Counted from the stretch's first letter, positions 44,382 to 53,553 are shown. The stretch is 64,000 bases of DNA from Salibaculum griseiflavum (GCF_003129565.1 NZ_QETF01000001.1:1-64000); one strand, 5' to 3'. Numbers and translations: made by a program. Notes: generated from the letters alone by a model not told the origin.

Positions 44382-44435
44382 GGGGGCGCTGCCCCCTCAA
44401 ACTCCCCCGCGGTATTTCTGACCCAAAGAAGACAA
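44382..44435 (+). repeat. dispersed intergenic hairpin repeat, copy 1
   Basis: TGAGGGGGCGCTGCCCCCTCA is a perfect 10-bp hairpin about 46 bp after the dapE stop. It is followed by ACTCCCCCGCGGTATTTCTG and CCCAAAGAAG. The same hairpin-plus-tail pattern recurs on the minus strand at 53711-53783. This type of GC-hairpin followed by GTATTTxTG and a purine tail is widespread between genes in Rhodobacterales. The hairpin can double as a terminator. Confidence 0.7.
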
Positions 44436-44476
44436 TGGGCCTGCCGTGCGGTGATCCGACGTGCTAGGCGTTGGGC

Positions 44477-46741
44477 ATGGCACGTATTCCTTCCAAGTCC
44501 GAAATCCTCGACTGGATTTCCGAGAACCCGACCCAGACTTCCAAGCGCGACATCGCCAAGGCATTCGGCATCAAGGGGGCCGACCGGATCGACCTCAAGC
44601 GCATTTTGAAGGAGCTGGAGGACGAGGGCGTCTTGCGCAAAAGCAAGAAGAGCTATCGAGACCCTGAAAAATTGCCCCCGGTCAGCGTGTTGCAGGTTCT
44701 GGGGCCGGATTCTGATGGCGACCTGATGGCGCGGCCGATGGAATGGGGCGGGGACGGGCCCGAACCTGGGATTCTGCTGGTGCCGCGCGCCAGCGACCCG
44801 GCGCTGGGCGAGGGCGACCGTATCCTGGCGCGGCTGACCGAGGTGAAGGGTGAGGCGCACGCCTACGAGGCGCGTTTGATCCGGCGGATCGGCACCAACC
44901 CCCTGCGAATCCTGGGCGTCTTTTCCGCGCGTAGCGAAGGTGGGCGGATCAAGCCCGTGGAAAAGGGCAGCGACAAGGAATGGCTGGTGCCCGAGGGGCT
45001 GTCGGGCGGGGCCAAGGATGGCGAGCTGGTCGAGGCCGAACAGGCCGGGCCAAAGAACCGGATGGGGCTGCCCAAGGCGCGGGTGATCTCGCGGTTGGGT
45101 GATCCGACTGCACCGCGCGCGGTCAGCCTGATCGCCATTCACCAGCATGGTATCCCGGACCGGTTTCCCGATGAGGTGATCGAAGAGGCGGACAAGCAGA
45201 AGCCAGCGGGCCTCAAGGGGCGCGAGGACCTGCGCGATCTGCCTCTGATCACCATAGACCCGAGCGATGCGCGCGACCATGACGACGCTTGCTGCGCCAT
45301 CCCCGATGAGGATCCGAAGAACGAGGGCGGGCATCTGCTGTGGGTCGCGATTGCGGACGTCGCCCATTATGTCCGGCCGGGGTCTGCGCTGGATCGCGAG
45401 GCGCGCAAGCGCGGCAACTCCACCTATTTCCCCGACCGGGTGGTGCCGATGCTGCCGGACCGCCTGTCCGGGGATCTGTGTTCCCTGCACGAGGGTGTGC
45501 CGCGCGCCTGCATCGCGGTCGAGATGAAGATCGACCCCAAGGGCAGGAAGCTGTCGCATCGGTTTGTGCGCGGATTGATGAAGTCACCGGCCTCGCTCAA
45601 TTATGTCGAGGTTCAGGCCGGGATGGACGGCAGTCCCAACGACAAGGTCGCGCCCTTGATGGAGGACGTGATCCGTCCGCTTTTCGCCTGCTATGACAGC
45701 CTGGTGAAGGCGCGGGCGGAACGGCAGCCGCTGGAGCTGGACCTGCCCGAGCGACAGATCGTCATCGACGACGCCGGCAAGGTCACCGAGGTGGCCTTCA
45801 AGGACCGACTGGATGCGCACCGGTTGATCGAGGAGTTCATGGTGCTGGCCAACGTGGCCGCCGCCGAGACCCTGATCGCCAAGCGCCAGCCATTGCTGTT
45901 CCGGGTGCACGAGGAGCCCAGCCCCGAAAAGCTGGACACCTTGCGCGAGGTTGCGGGAGCCAGCGGGTTCACGCTGGCCAAGGGGCAGGTCTTGAAGACG
46001 GCGCATCTGAACCGCCTTCTGGAACAGGCTGCCGAGACCGAGACCAACGAGCTGATCAACATGGCCACGCTGCGGTCCATGACGCAGGCCTATTACAACC
46101 CCGAGAATTTCGGCCATTTCGGGCTGGCGCTTAAGGCCTATGCGCATTTCACCTCGCCGATCCGGCGCTATTCGGACCTGATCGTGCATCGGGCGTTGAT
46201 CCGCGCCCATGGCTGGGGCGACGATGGCCTGAGTCCACAGGACATCGAGGACCTGGACAGCACCGCCGAGCATATCAGCGATACCGAACGCCGGTCGATG
46301 ATGGCTGAACGCGATACGACCGATCGCTATCTTGCGGCCTATCTCAATGATCGGGTCGGGTCGGAATTCACGGGGCGGATCAGTGGCATCGCCCGGTTCG
46401 GGGTTTTCGTGAAGCTGGACGAGACCGGGGCCGACGCGATGATTCCCATGCGCAATCTGGGTGCCGAGTATTTCCACTATGACTGCGAAACCCAGACCCT
46501 GATGGGGGCGGATACCGGCAAGGTGATCGGCATGGGGCAGCGTGCGGTGGTCAAGCTCAACGAGGCCGCGCCGGTCACTGGCGGGCTTATCGTTGAACTG
46601 GTTTCGCTGGAGGGAAAGACCGTTCGGCACGGACCGAAATCCGGGCGCGGCAAGCCCCCTCGCCGCAAGCAAGCCAAGGCACGGAAGAAGGCCACCAAGA
46701 CCGCGCGCAAGGTCAAGCGCACGCGGCAGAGCAAGCGCTAA
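44477..46741 (+). CDS. rnr: ribonuclease R
   Basis: Processive 3'-5' exoribonuclease for structured RNA, mRNA turnover and trans-translation quality control. The 754-residue product has an N-terminal winged helix (IPSKSEILDWISENPTQTSKRDIAKAFGI), cold-shock domains (about 70-230), the RNB catalytic domain with LITIDPSDARDHDDACCAI (about 258-276) and FTSPIRRYSDLIVHRALI, a C-terminal S1 domain (EFTGRISGIARFGVFVKLDETGADAM), and a Lys/Arg-rich tail. ATG at 44477 follows a weak ribosome-binding site. The stop overlaps the convergent methyltransferase by 4 bp. Confidence 0.96.
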   Translation: MARIPSKSEILDWISENPTQTSKRDIAKAFGIKGADRIDLKRILKELEDEGVLRKSKKSYRDPEKLPPVSVLQVLGPDSDGDLMARPMEWGGDGPEPGILLVPRASDPALGEGDRILARLTEVKGEAHAYEARLIRRIGTNPLRILGVFSARSEGGRIKPVEKGSDKEWLVPEGLSGGAKDGELVEAEQAGPKNRMGLPKARVISRLGDPTAPRAVSLIAIHQHGIPDRFPDEVIEEADKQKPAGLKGREDLRDLPLITIDPSDARDHDDACCAIPDEDPKNEGGHLLWVAIADVAHYVRPGSALDREARKRGNSTYFPDRVVPMLPDRLSGDLCSLHEGVPRACIAVEMKIDPKGRKLSHRFVRGLMKSPASLNYVEVQAGMDGSPNDKVAPLMEDVIRPLFACYDSLVKARAERQPLELDLPERQIVIDDAGKVTEVAFKDRLDAHRLIEEFMVLANVAAAETLIAKRQPLLFRVHEEPSPEKLDTLREVAGASGFTLAKGQVLKTAHLNRLLEQAAETETNELINMATLRSMTQAYYNPENFGHFGLALKAYAHFTSPIRRYSDLIVHRALIRAHGWGDDGLSPQDIEDLDSTAEHISDTERRSMMAERDTTDRYLAAYLNDRVGSEFTGRISGIARFGVFVKLDETGADAMIPMRNLGAEYFHYDCETQTLMGADTGKVIGMGQRAVVKLNEAAPVTGGLIVELVSLEGKTVRHGPKSGRGKPPRRKQAKARKKATKTARKVKRTRQSKR

Positions 46742-47595
46742 CCCCGAGGGCGGAGCGCCATCATCAGGTAGGTGTTGTTGGCGGAGAATACGGCGCTGGT
46801 TCGGGTCTGTTCCATCAGGCGCTGATGCAGGCGCGCGCGTCTGCGGTCATTCAGGAACAGCCGAACAAGGCGGTTCAGGGCCCAGCGGGAGCGGGGTCGT
46901 TTTTCCTGCAACTCGTCATCCACGCGGGTGATGGCATGGCCGAGAATATTGTAGAGGCCCTGTTCCACATCGACAGAGGGCGCCACGGCTTCGGTGATGT
47001 CGATTTCGCCCAGAACCTCAAGGTCCAGGTCGGAAACAGTCTGACGAAAGGCCTCGATCGGGTGACCACCGCCAACGGTTGCCCGCACCCGGTCGCGCCT
47101 GTAGCCTTCACTCCGGAAGCAATCGGCCAGCACGATCCGACCGCCGGGTGCCAAAAGACCCTGTGCCTTGGACAGGCCGGTATCCAGCGGGATGTATTGG
47201 AAGCTTTCCGAGAACAGGCAGATGTCGAACCGGGTCTCGCTGGTGAAGCCCTCGAAGCCGGTTTCATGCACCTTGGCCTGCGGGGCGTTTTCCCGGCAGC
47301 GCTGGGCCAGGAAGGGCGACGGGATCACGATCTCGACCTCGTGGCCCCGTTCGATCAGCTTGCGGGCAGTTTCGCCCGCGCCGCCGCCAATATCGAGGAT
47401 CCGGCAGGGCGTATCCGGCAGGTAGGTAAACAGACGGTCGGTATAGGCTACCTGCGCCGGGCCGACATTGGCCGCCGTGACCTCAAGCCCGGTCCAGTCG
47501 CCGTAATGCAGGTTCTCCTTTCCGGTCAGCCACTTGGAGAACGACAGGCCCACATCGAGGCCGATGGAGCGGGTATCGAGTTTGGTCTTTGCCAT
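46738..47595 (-). CDS. class I SAM-dependent methyltransferase
   Basis: A 285-residue methyltransferase with motif I ILDIGGGAGETARKLIERGHEVEIVIPS (about 65-92), FDICLFSESFQYIPLD (about 121-136) and motif III GGRIVLADCFRSEGYRRDR (about 150-168). The C-terminal 80 residues are basic and helical (RSRWALNRLVRLFLNDRRRARLHQRLMEQTR) and may bind a lipid or nucleic acid. Substrate unknown; small-molecule or lipid methylation is as likely as RNA. Starts at 47595 (MAKTKLD) or 47607 are both possible. Confidence 0.8.
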   Translation of the reverse strand: MAKTKLDTRSIGLDVGLSFSKWLTGKENLHYGDWTGLEVTAANVGPAQVAYTDRLFTYLPDTPCRILDIGGGAGETARKLIERGHEVEIVIPSPFLAQRCRENAPQAKVHETGFEGFTSETRFDICLFSESFQYIPLDTGLSKAQGLLAPGGRIVLADCFRSEGYRRDRVRATVGGGHPIEAFRQTVSDLDLEVLGEIDITEAVAPSVDVEQGLYNILGHAITRVDDELQEKRPRSRWALNRLVRLFLNDRRRARLHQRLMEQTRTSAVFSANNTYLMMALRPRG

Positions 47596-47641
47596 GGAAC
47601 GGGTCATACGGGCGCGCAGCCCACCCGCGCAAGCGATAGTT

Positions 47642-48127
47642 TCAGCGCAGCGGCTTTGGCTCGCAGGGGCCGCCGCGCATGCAGGCCTCGACCGTCGCCA
47701 CGATCTCGGGGGCGGGGTCGGTGAAAACCTCGGTGTAACAGGGATCGACCGTGATCTCGTAGCCGCCCGCGACACGCTTGGCAAAAGCCAGGACGCGCGT
47801 CCCCGGCTCCAGGTTGCCACACCAGGAAGCCATGCAGGACAGGACAAGCCCGATGTCCCGATCCGGGATCGGGGCGAAGCCGTCGGCACCCAGCGCCGAA
47901 CCCGAGAACCGGGCGGTGCGCGTTACCGGGTCTGGGTTCGGGTCGAACCCCGAGGGCCTTGAGACCGGCGCGAAATCGAGCGTCCCGAGAAACGCCGAAT
48001 AGGTATCCTCGGAGTCGGAGGCCCAGTTGAAGGTGCGTGCCGCGTCCGGTGGCATACATGACAGGGACCAGGCCGGTCCGCCTGTCAGCGCGGTGGCGAG
48101 CACCATGGCAATGAGGCTGTTTCTCAA
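47642..48127 (-). CDS. small secreted cysteine-containing hypothetical protein
   Basis: Exported protein of 161 residues with six cysteines in the mature part ([39 protein letters not shown]), which suggests disulfide bonding in the periplasm. I place the start at TTG 48127: it overlaps the rppH stop as TTGA and produces a proper signal peptide ([20 protein letters not shown]), whereas the first ATG (48106) would lose its positive end. Coupled to rppH. Function unknown. Confidence 0.7.
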   Translation of the reverse strand: MRNSLIAMVLATALTGGPAWSLSCMPPDAARTFNWASDSEDTYSAFLGTLDFAPVSRPSGFDPNPDPVTRTARFSGSALGADGFAPIPDRDIGLVLSCMASWCGNLEPGTRVLAFAKRVAGGYEITVDPCYTEVFTDPAPEIVATVEACMRGGPCEPKPLR

Positions 48128-48606
48128 ATCAGGTCTCCGAACTCGTCCAGAACGCGGGCATAAACATCCCGCTTGAACGCGACGATATTTGCAAGCAGGT
48201 CTTGCGGGTCGGACCATTTCCAGCGGGAAAACTCCGGGTGGGGCGTGTCGATCCGCACCTGATCATCCGTCCCGAGGAAGCGCATCAGGAACCATTTCTG
48301 CTTCTGGCCGCGGTAGCGCCCGCCCCAGCGCTTGGCGACGATGTCGATGGGCAGGTCATATGGAATCCATCCCTCGGTCTCGGCGTCGATCTGGACCAAT
48401 TCGGGAGGGACCCCGGTTTCTTCCTGCAATTCGCGCAGGGCGGCGGCCTGGGCATCTTCGCCCTCGTCAACGCCGCCCTGCGGCATCTGCCAGGCCGGTT
48501 CGGGCCAGTCGATGCGCTGGCCCACGAACACGCGACCCTGCGGGTTGACCAACATCACCCCGACGCAGGGGCGATAGGGCAGCGCCGCGATCTGCTCGGG
48601 GGTCAT
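48124..48606 (-). CDS. rppH: RNA pyrophosphohydrolase (NUDIX)
   Basis: Removes pyrophosphate from triphosphorylated mRNA 5' ends and so opens RNase E-type decay. The 160-residue product has the Nudix box [23 protein letters not shown] (about 44-66, GX5EX7REXXEEXGX), [21 protein letters not shown] at the N-terminus, and W-G-Q-K-Q-K-W-F spacing ([15 protein letters not shown]) typical of RppH rather than of other Nudix enzymes. It lies 3 bp after ctpA in the same transcript. Confidence 0.94.
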   Translation of the reverse strand: MTPEQIAALPYRPCVGVMLVNPQGRVFVGQRIDWPEPAWQMPQGGVDEGEDAQAAALRELQEETGVPPELVQIDAETEGWIPYDLPIDIVAKRWGGRYRGQKQKWFLMRFLGTDDQVRIDTPHPEFSRWKWSDPQDLLANIVAFKRDVYARVLDEFGDLI

Positions 48607-48609
48607 CGC

Positions 48610-49950
48610 CTAGTCCGCCTCGGATCCGAGGGCGGAGAGACCCTTGAGGATGTCGATGGCATAAGCCAACTGGTAGTCCTGTTCGCGCAGTTGTGCGGAG
48701 TCCTCGGCGCGGGCGCGATCCTCTTCGATCTGTCGGATCTCGTCCTCGGTCAGGCTGTCATTGTTCAACGCGCCACGCAGGTCGGATTCCGACCGGAACT
48801 GCGGTGTTTCTTCTTCCGTCTCCGGTTCGGCGTTCGGATCGCGCCGGGGTTGCTGGACGATGATGTCGGGCGAGATACCGAGCGACTGGATCGACCGGCC
48901 CGAGGGCGTGTAATAGCGCGCCGTGGTCAGACGCATCGCGCTGTCGCCGCGCAACGGCATGACCGTCTGGACGGACCCTTTGCCGAAGGACTTGGTGCCG
49001 ACGACGATGGCGCGGCGATGATCCTGCAACGCGCCGGCCACGATCTCGGACGCCGAGGCCGATCCGCCATTGATCAGAACGACAATCGGTTTCCCCTCGG
49101 CCAGGTCGCCGGCGCGAGCGTTCCAGCGCTGGCCATCGGCGGCGGTGCGGCCACGGGTCGAAACGATCTCGCCGGCGTCGAGGAAAGCATCGGACACGGC
49201 GATGGCCTGGTTCAGCAACCCGCCTGGATTGTTGCGCAGGTCGATGACGAAGCCGTTGACATTCTCCATGCCGCCGGCTTCCTCGACCTGTTCGGCCAGT
49301 TGTTCTTCCAGGCTGGGATAGGTTTGGTCAGAGAAGGTGACGACCCGCAGCACCACCGTTTCACCCTCGATGCGGCTGCGCACCGCGGTCAGCGTGATCG
49401 TATCGCGCACGATCGAGACTTCGAACGGCTGCTCCATTCCCTCGCGCACCACGGTAATCGTGATCTCTGACCCGACAGGCCCCCGCATCATCTCGACCGC
49501 TTCGTCGAGCGTCAGGCCAAGAAGGTTTTCCCCATCCACGGCGGTGATGAAATCGCCTGCCTCGATCCCGGCGGCATCTGCGGGTGTGCCGTCGATGGGC
49601 GACACCACTTTCACGAAGCCCTCTTCCTGCGTCACCTCGATGCCCAGCCCTCCGAATTCGCCTCGGGTCTGTTCACGCATATCGGCCGCGTCCTCGGGCG
49701 ACAGGTAGCTGGAATGCGGATCGAGTGAACTGAGCATGCCGTCGATGGCGGCCTCGATGAGTTCGGATTCGTTGGCCTCCTCGACATATTGCGAGCGGAT
49801 GCGCTCGAACACGTCGCCGAACAGGTCCAGCTGCTCGTAGACGCTGGCATTGTTCTGGGCTTCCTGCGCGATCAGGGGGCCGGCGATCTGCGTGGTTGCG
49901 ACCGCGCCCAGCAGGATGCCGCCCGATGCGGCCATTGCGAATTTCTTCAT
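48610..49950 (-). CDS. ctpA: C-terminal processing protease (S41, CtpA)
   Basis: Periplasmic serine protease, 446 residues, with a signal peptide (MKKFAMAASGGILLGAVATTQIAGPLIAQ), a PDZ domain (about 85-165; GLGIEVTQEEGFVKVVSPIDGTPADAAGIEAGD) and the S41 core (FVIDLRNNPGGLLNQAIAVSDAFL), catalytic Ser in GGSASASEIVAGALQDHRRA and Lys in GTKSFGKGSVQT. Gram-negative relatives trim penicillin-binding proteins or murein hydrolases. GAGG with a 6-nt spacing points to the start at 49950, not the in-frame ATG at 49962. The linked EnvC suggests a peptidoglycan role. Confidence 0.94.
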   Translation of the reverse strand: MKKFAMAASGGILLGAVATTQIAGPLIAQEAQNNASVYEQLDLFGDVFERIRSQYVEEANESELIEAAIDGMLSSLDPHSSYLSPEDAADMREQTRGEFGGLGIEVTQEEGFVKVVSPIDGTPADAAGIEAGDFITAVDGENLLGLTLDEAVEMMRGPVGSEITITVVREGMEQPFEVSIVRDTITLTAVRSRIEGETVVLRVVTFSDQTYPSLEEQLAEQVEEAGGMENVNGFVIDLRNNPGGLLNQAIAVSDAFLDAGEIVSTRGRTAADGQRWNARAGDLAEGKPIVVLINGGSASASEIVAGALQDHRRAIVVGTKSFGKGSVQTVMPLRGDSAMRLTTARYYTPSGRSIQSLGISPDIIVQQPRRDPNAEPETEEETPQFRSESDLRGALNNDSLTEDEIRQIEEDRARAEDSAQLREQDYQLAYAIDILKGLSALGSEAD

Positions 49951-49979
49951 GTCGTTCCTCATGTCATTGCGGGCCCTGA

Positions 49980-51098
49980 TCAGTCGTATGCGAACCACGT
50001 CGCGGGATCGACGGCACCTTGCCCGTCCCGCACCTCAAGATAAAGGGATTCCGGCCGGGTCGAGGCCGCGCCCTGCCGACTCTCGGTCAAAATAGCTTGA
50101 GCATCGCTGAGGTCACCCCCCATCAGCCCGACCGGTGCACCCTCTGGCAGAACCTGGCCGATCTCGCCAAAGACCTGCGCCAGGCCGGCCAGAACCCAGA
50201 GCACGTCCTGTGCGGGCTCCAGGATGAGGACGTTGCCATAGTCCAGCAGCGGCCCCGAATAGCGTATCGTCGCGGCGGCAGGGGCGGTCACCAGCGCGCG
50301 CGGCGCAGTGGCGATCACGATCCCGGGTCGTTCGATCCCGGCGGCATCGGCATCGCCAAAGCCACGCAGGACCGTGCCATCGACCGGCAGGGCCAGTTGC
50401 CCCTTGAGAGCGGTCGCATCCGGGGCCGGCGGCGCGCCCGTTTCGGCTTCGATCTCGGCCAGGCTGGACGCAAAGGCGGCCAGGGTCTCGGTGCTGGCCA
50501 GAAGCAGTGCGGTTTTCACCGGGTCGTCGGAGAACCGGCGAGGCAGGTCGGTACGGTCGGAGACCGCCTCGGACAGGGCCGTGCGCGCCTCTTGCGCGCC
50601 GGCTAGCCCCTGTTCAAGGGTCGCCAGCGCATCGCCCTGCAACTGGCGGAGGATGGCAACCTCTTCAAGCTGGGCGCGCAGAACGTCGACCTTGGCCTGC
50701 AAGCCGGGCGTCACATCGGCCAGCATCATGCCCGACCGCGCGGTGCCGGTCGGTCCGGACGGGTGCAGCAGCAAGAGCGGTGTCGGCGCTTGGCCCATGC
50801 GCTGCAAAACGCCAAGCAGTTGCGCAACCTCGTCGGATTGCGTGTTCAGGTCGCGTGTCAGGGTCCTTTCGCGGATCGCGGCGCGGCGCAACCCGTCACG
50901 CATCGCAGCCATGCCCGCCTCGTAGGCTTGCACCGTTTCCGTCAACGCCGAGATGCGGTCGCGGCCCGATCCGGCCTCTTGCAGCGAGATGGAGGCCGCT
51001 TCCAGTTGCTGAACTGCACGAAGTGCCGCCTCGGCCGTGTCCTGGGCTGTGGCCGCGGTGGCAAGGCCGCATAGCGCAAGGACCAACGCCCGGATCAT
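49980..51098 (-). CDS. EnvC-like murein hydrolase activator with degenerate LytM domain
   Basis: Periplasmic protein of 372 residues: signal peptide IRALVLALCGLATAATAQ, a long coiled coil (about 25-215) and a C-terminal M23/LytM fold (GTVLRGFGDADAAGIERPGIVIATAPRALVTAPAAATIRYSG, then YGNVLILEPAQDVLWVLAGLAQV and VLPEGAPVGLMGG). The zinc ligands HxxxD and HxH of active LytM enzymes are replaced (IERPG; LWVLA), so it cannot hydrolyse murein itself. EnvC and NlpD activators share this trait and stimulate amidases at the division site. It is coupled to gpmI by a 4-bp overlap. Confidence 0.85.
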   Translation of the reverse strand: MIRALVLALCGLATAATAQDTAEAALRAVQQLEAASISLQEAGSGRDRISALTETVQAYEAGMAAMRDGLRRAAIRERTLTRDLNTQSDEVAQLLGVLQRMGQAPTPLLLLHPSGPTGTARSGMMLADVTPGLQAKVDVLRAQLEEVAILRQLQGDALATLEQGLAGAQEARTALSEAVSDRTDLPRRFSDDPVKTALLLASTETLAAFASSLAEIEAETGAPPAPDATALKGQLALPVDGTVLRGFGDADAAGIERPGIVIATAPRALVTAPAAATIRYSGPLLDYGNVLILEPAQDVLWVLAGLAQVFGEIGQVLPEGAPVGLMGGDLSDAQAILTESRQGAASTRPESLYLEVRDGQGAVDPATWFAYD

Positions 51099-52621
51099 CG
51101 CTCTATCAGGCTTTCGCCGGTCATTTCCTGCGGCTGTTCGATCTCCAGCAGATCCAGAAGACTCGGAGCAAGATCAGCCAGCCGCCCGTCGTGCAGTGTC
51201 GCGCCGTCCGGCCCGCCAACAAGGATGACAGGTACCGGGTTGGTCGTATGGGCCGTATGCGGCCCGCCGGTCTCCGGGTCCACCATGGTTTCGCAATTGC
51301 CGTGGTCCGCGGTCACGATCATCGCCCCGCCGGCCTTTTCCAGCGCCGCCAGCACCCGGCCCAACCCGGCATCCACGGCTTCGCACGCAGCCATGGCGGC
51401 GTCGAGGTCACCGGTATGGCCCACCATGTCGGGATTGGCGTAGTTGCACACGATAAGGTCATAGCCCTGCTCGATCGCGCCGACGAAGGCGTCTGTCACC
51501 TCGGCCGCCGACATCTCTGGCTGCATGTCGTAAGTCGCAACCTTGGGGGACGGCGCCATGTAACGCGCTTCGCCCTCCTCCGGCTCTTCCTTGCCGCCAT
51601 TCAGGAAAAAGGTGACGTGCGGGTATTTCTCGGTCTCGGCGACGCGGAACTGCCGCAGCCCCTTGGCGGCGACCCAGGCGCCAAGCGTATTGACGATCTC
51701 CTGCTTGGGATAACAGGTGGTCATGAAGGCGTTGTGGTCGGTCGAATAGTCCACCATGCCCAATAGGCCGGCCAGTTCGGGCCGGCCCGTGATGTCGAAT
51801 TCCGCGAACTCCGGGTCGCCGATGGCTCGCAGGATTTCACGCGCGCGGTCGGCCCGGAAGTTCAGGCAGAAGACACCGTCGCCATCCTGCACGCCGGCAT
51901 ATTCGCCGACCACGGTTGCGGGCAGGAATTCGTCCGTCAGGTCCTGGTCGTAATATCCGGCCACGATCTTGGATGGGGGCAGTCCCTCGAAGCCCTTGCC
52001 CTTGCCCTCGATGATCGCGCGGTATGCGGTTTCGACCCGCTCCCACCGATTGTCACGATCCATCGCGTAATAGCGCCCGATCACCGTGCCGATCCGGGCG
52101 GTTTCCGGCAGCTCGGCCTCCAGCCGTTCAAGGAACCCGACAGCGGATTTCGGGGCCACGTCGCGACCATCGGTGATCGCGTGCAGCACCACGGGCACAC
52201 CCAGGCCGGTGATCGCGTCGATCGCCGCGCGGATGTGGTCGATATGCCCATGCACCCCGCCATCCGAGACAACGCCCATCAGATGCGCCGTCCCGTGGGT
52301 GACTTTCAGTTCCTCGATGAAGGACATCAGCGCGTCGTTCTCGGCAAAGCTCCCGTCCTCGATCGCAAGGTCGATCTGGCCCAGGTCCATCGCAACCACC
52401 CGGCCAGCGCCGATATTGGTATGCCCGACCTCTGAATTGCCCATTTGCCCGGTGGGCAGGCCCACATCCTTGCCATGGGTGACAAGCTGGGCATTCGGGC
52501 ACTCTCGCATGATCCGGTCGAAATTCGGCGTATTGGCCAGGGCCGGGGCGTTGGCCTCGGTCTCGGCACGTTTGCCCCAACCATCGAGGATACACAGAAC
52601 AACGGGGTTCGGGGCGGTCAT
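51095..52621 (-). CDS. gpmI: 2,3-bisphosphoglycerate-independent phosphoglycerate mutase
   Basis: Manganese-dependent glycolytic enzyme (3-phosphoglycerate to 2-phosphoglycerate), 508 residues. Phosphatase-domain motifs: VVLCILDGWGKR (metal Asp), the catalytic Ser in MGNSEVGHTNIGAGRVV (about 60-76), VSDGGVHGHIDHI, ITDGRDVAPKS and the C-terminal VTADHGNCETM with FVGAIEQGYDLIVCNYANPDMVGHTGD. Start at 52621 gives the family N-terminus; the longer upstream frame has no support. Cotranscribed with envC, ctpA and rppH. Confidence 0.96.
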   Translation of the reverse strand: MTAPNPVVLCILDGWGKRAETEANAPALANTPNFDRIMRECPNAQLVTHGKDVGLPTGQMGNSEVGHTNIGAGRVVAMDLGQIDLAIEDGSFAENDALMSFIEELKVTHGTAHLMGVVSDGGVHGHIDHIRAAIDAITGLGVPVVLHAITDGRDVAPKSAVGFLERLEAELPETARIGTVIGRYYAMDRDNRWERVETAYRAIIEGKGKGFEGLPPSKIVAGYYDQDLTDEFLPATVVGEYAGVQDGDGVFCLNFRADRAREILRAIGDPEFAEFDITGRPELAGLLGMVDYSTDHNAFMTTCYPKQEIVNTLGAWVAAKGLRQFRVAETEKYPHVTFFLNGGKEEPEEGEARYMAPSPKVATYDMQPEMSAAEVTDAFVGAIEQGYDLIVCNYANPDMVGHTGDLDAAMAACEAVDAGLGRVLAALEKAGGAMIVTADHGNCETMVDPETGGPHTAHTTNPVPVILVGGPDGATLHDGRLADLAPSLLDLLEIEQPQEMTGESLIER

Positions 52622-52665
52622 GACGCTCTCCTTCAGTCGCTTGGCTGCTTCTAACGCAGGCATGT

Positions 52666-52686
52666 GCCGGGGAAAACCGCCCCGGC
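52666..52686. other. GC-rich hairpin between rlmH and gpmI
   Basis: GCCGGGG and CCCCGGC (7-bp arms) surround AAAACCG in the 90-bp gap after the rlmH stop. There is no strong T-run, so at most it is a weak terminator or RNA processing hairpin. Confidence 0.4.
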
Positions 52687-52711
52687 CGGCGGATGGCCGA
52701 AAATCGCGGAG

Positions 52712-53182
52712 TCAGACACGGTGATAGGGCGATCCGGAGAGGATCGAGGCCGCGCGGTAGAGCTGTTCGCTCAGCATCACGCGGGCCAGCATGTGCGGCC
52801 AGACCATCTTGCCGAAGGACAAGGCCATATCGGCACGGTCACGAAGCGCCGGGTCGAGTCCGTCGGCCCCGCCAATGACAAGGGCCACGTCGGCGCGACC
52901 CTGGTCGCGCCATTTGCCAAGCTGGTCCGCGAAATCGGGTGACGTCATCAACTTGCCCCGCTCATCAAGGCAACAGATTGCGGCCCCCTCGGGAATGGCC
53001 TTGCTCAGCAGCGCCGCTTCGGCGGCCATGCCGCCGCCCTTCTTGTCCTCGACTTCGCGCATCGTGACAGGGCCGAGGCCAAGGCCCCGGCCGGTCTTGT
53101 CGAAACGGTCCAGATAGTCGTCGATCAGCACCTTTTCCGGCCCCTTCCGAAGCCGGCCAACGGCGCAGACTGTGACCCGCAT
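52712..53182 (-). CDS. rlmH: 23S rRNA pseudouridine-1915 N3-methyltransferase RlmH
   Basis: SPOUT methyltransferase that modifies pseudouridine 1915 of helix 69 in assembled ribosomes. The 156-residue product has the SPOUT knot: CCLDERGKLMTSPDFADQLG (about 70-89), VALVIGGADGLDPALRDRADMALSFGKMVWPHMLARVMLSEQLYRA. Normal length. Its start overlaps the rsfS stop by 1 bp, a pair (rsfS-rlmH) conserved in many bacteria. Confidence 0.96.
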   Translation of the reverse strand: MRVTVCAVGRLRKGPEKVLIDDYLDRFDKTGRGLGLGPVTMREVEDKKGGGMAAEAALLSKAIPEGAAICCLDERGKLMTSPDFADQLGKWRDQGRADVALVIGGADGLDPALRDRADMALSFGKMVWPHMLARVMLSEQLYRAASILSGSPYHRV

Positions 53183-53553
53183 CAGCCGGACTTGACGGCA
53201 CCGTCCTCACCCGGGGACAGCCACATCTTTTCCAACTGGTAGAAGTCGCGAACCTCCGGGCGGAAGATATGAACGATCACGTCGCCCGTATCGATCAGCA
53301 CCCAATCGCCGCTGTCCTTGCCCTCGACCTTGGACAGGATTCCGAATTCATGCTTCAGACGGTCGGTCAGCTTTTCCGACATGGCCGAAACCTGACGGGT
53401 GGACCGGCCCGAGGCGATCACCATGTAATCGCCCATCTCGGATTTGCCGCGCAGGTCGATCTGCACGATGTCCTCGGCCTTGTCATCGGAAAGAGAGGCA
53501 AGAACGGTGGCGAGCGTCCGATCCGCACTTGCGGGCTGGGGGGCAGTCTTCAT
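53182..53553 (-). CDS. rsfS: ribosomal silencing factor RsfS
   Basis: Binds ribosomal protein uL14 and blocks subunit joining when nutrients are scarce. The 123-residue product contains the RsfS core DDKAEDIVQIDLRGKSEMGDYMVIASGRSTRQVSAM, DSGDWVLIDTGDVIVHIF and EVRDFYQLEKMW. ATG at 53553 gives the normal family length; its A and TG are shared with the stop codon of an upstream 18-codon frame (ATGA), which suggests translational coupling. Confidence 0.93.
   Translation of the reverse strand: MKTAPQPASADRTLATVLASLSDDKAEDIVQIDLRGKSEMGDYMVIASGRSTRQVSAMSEKLTDRLKHEFGILSKVEGKDSGDWVLIDTGDVIVHIFRPEVRDFYQLEKMWLSPGEDGAVKSG

Noticed and set aside
43049-45559. 836-codon minus-strand frame across dapE and rnr
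   Set aside because: Both covered genes are unambiguous on the plus strand; the frame is an antisense artefact of high GC.
49965-50280. Active M23 endopeptidase
   Set aside because: The zinc-binding His/Asp motifs are replaced, so the protein is treated as an EnvC-like activator.
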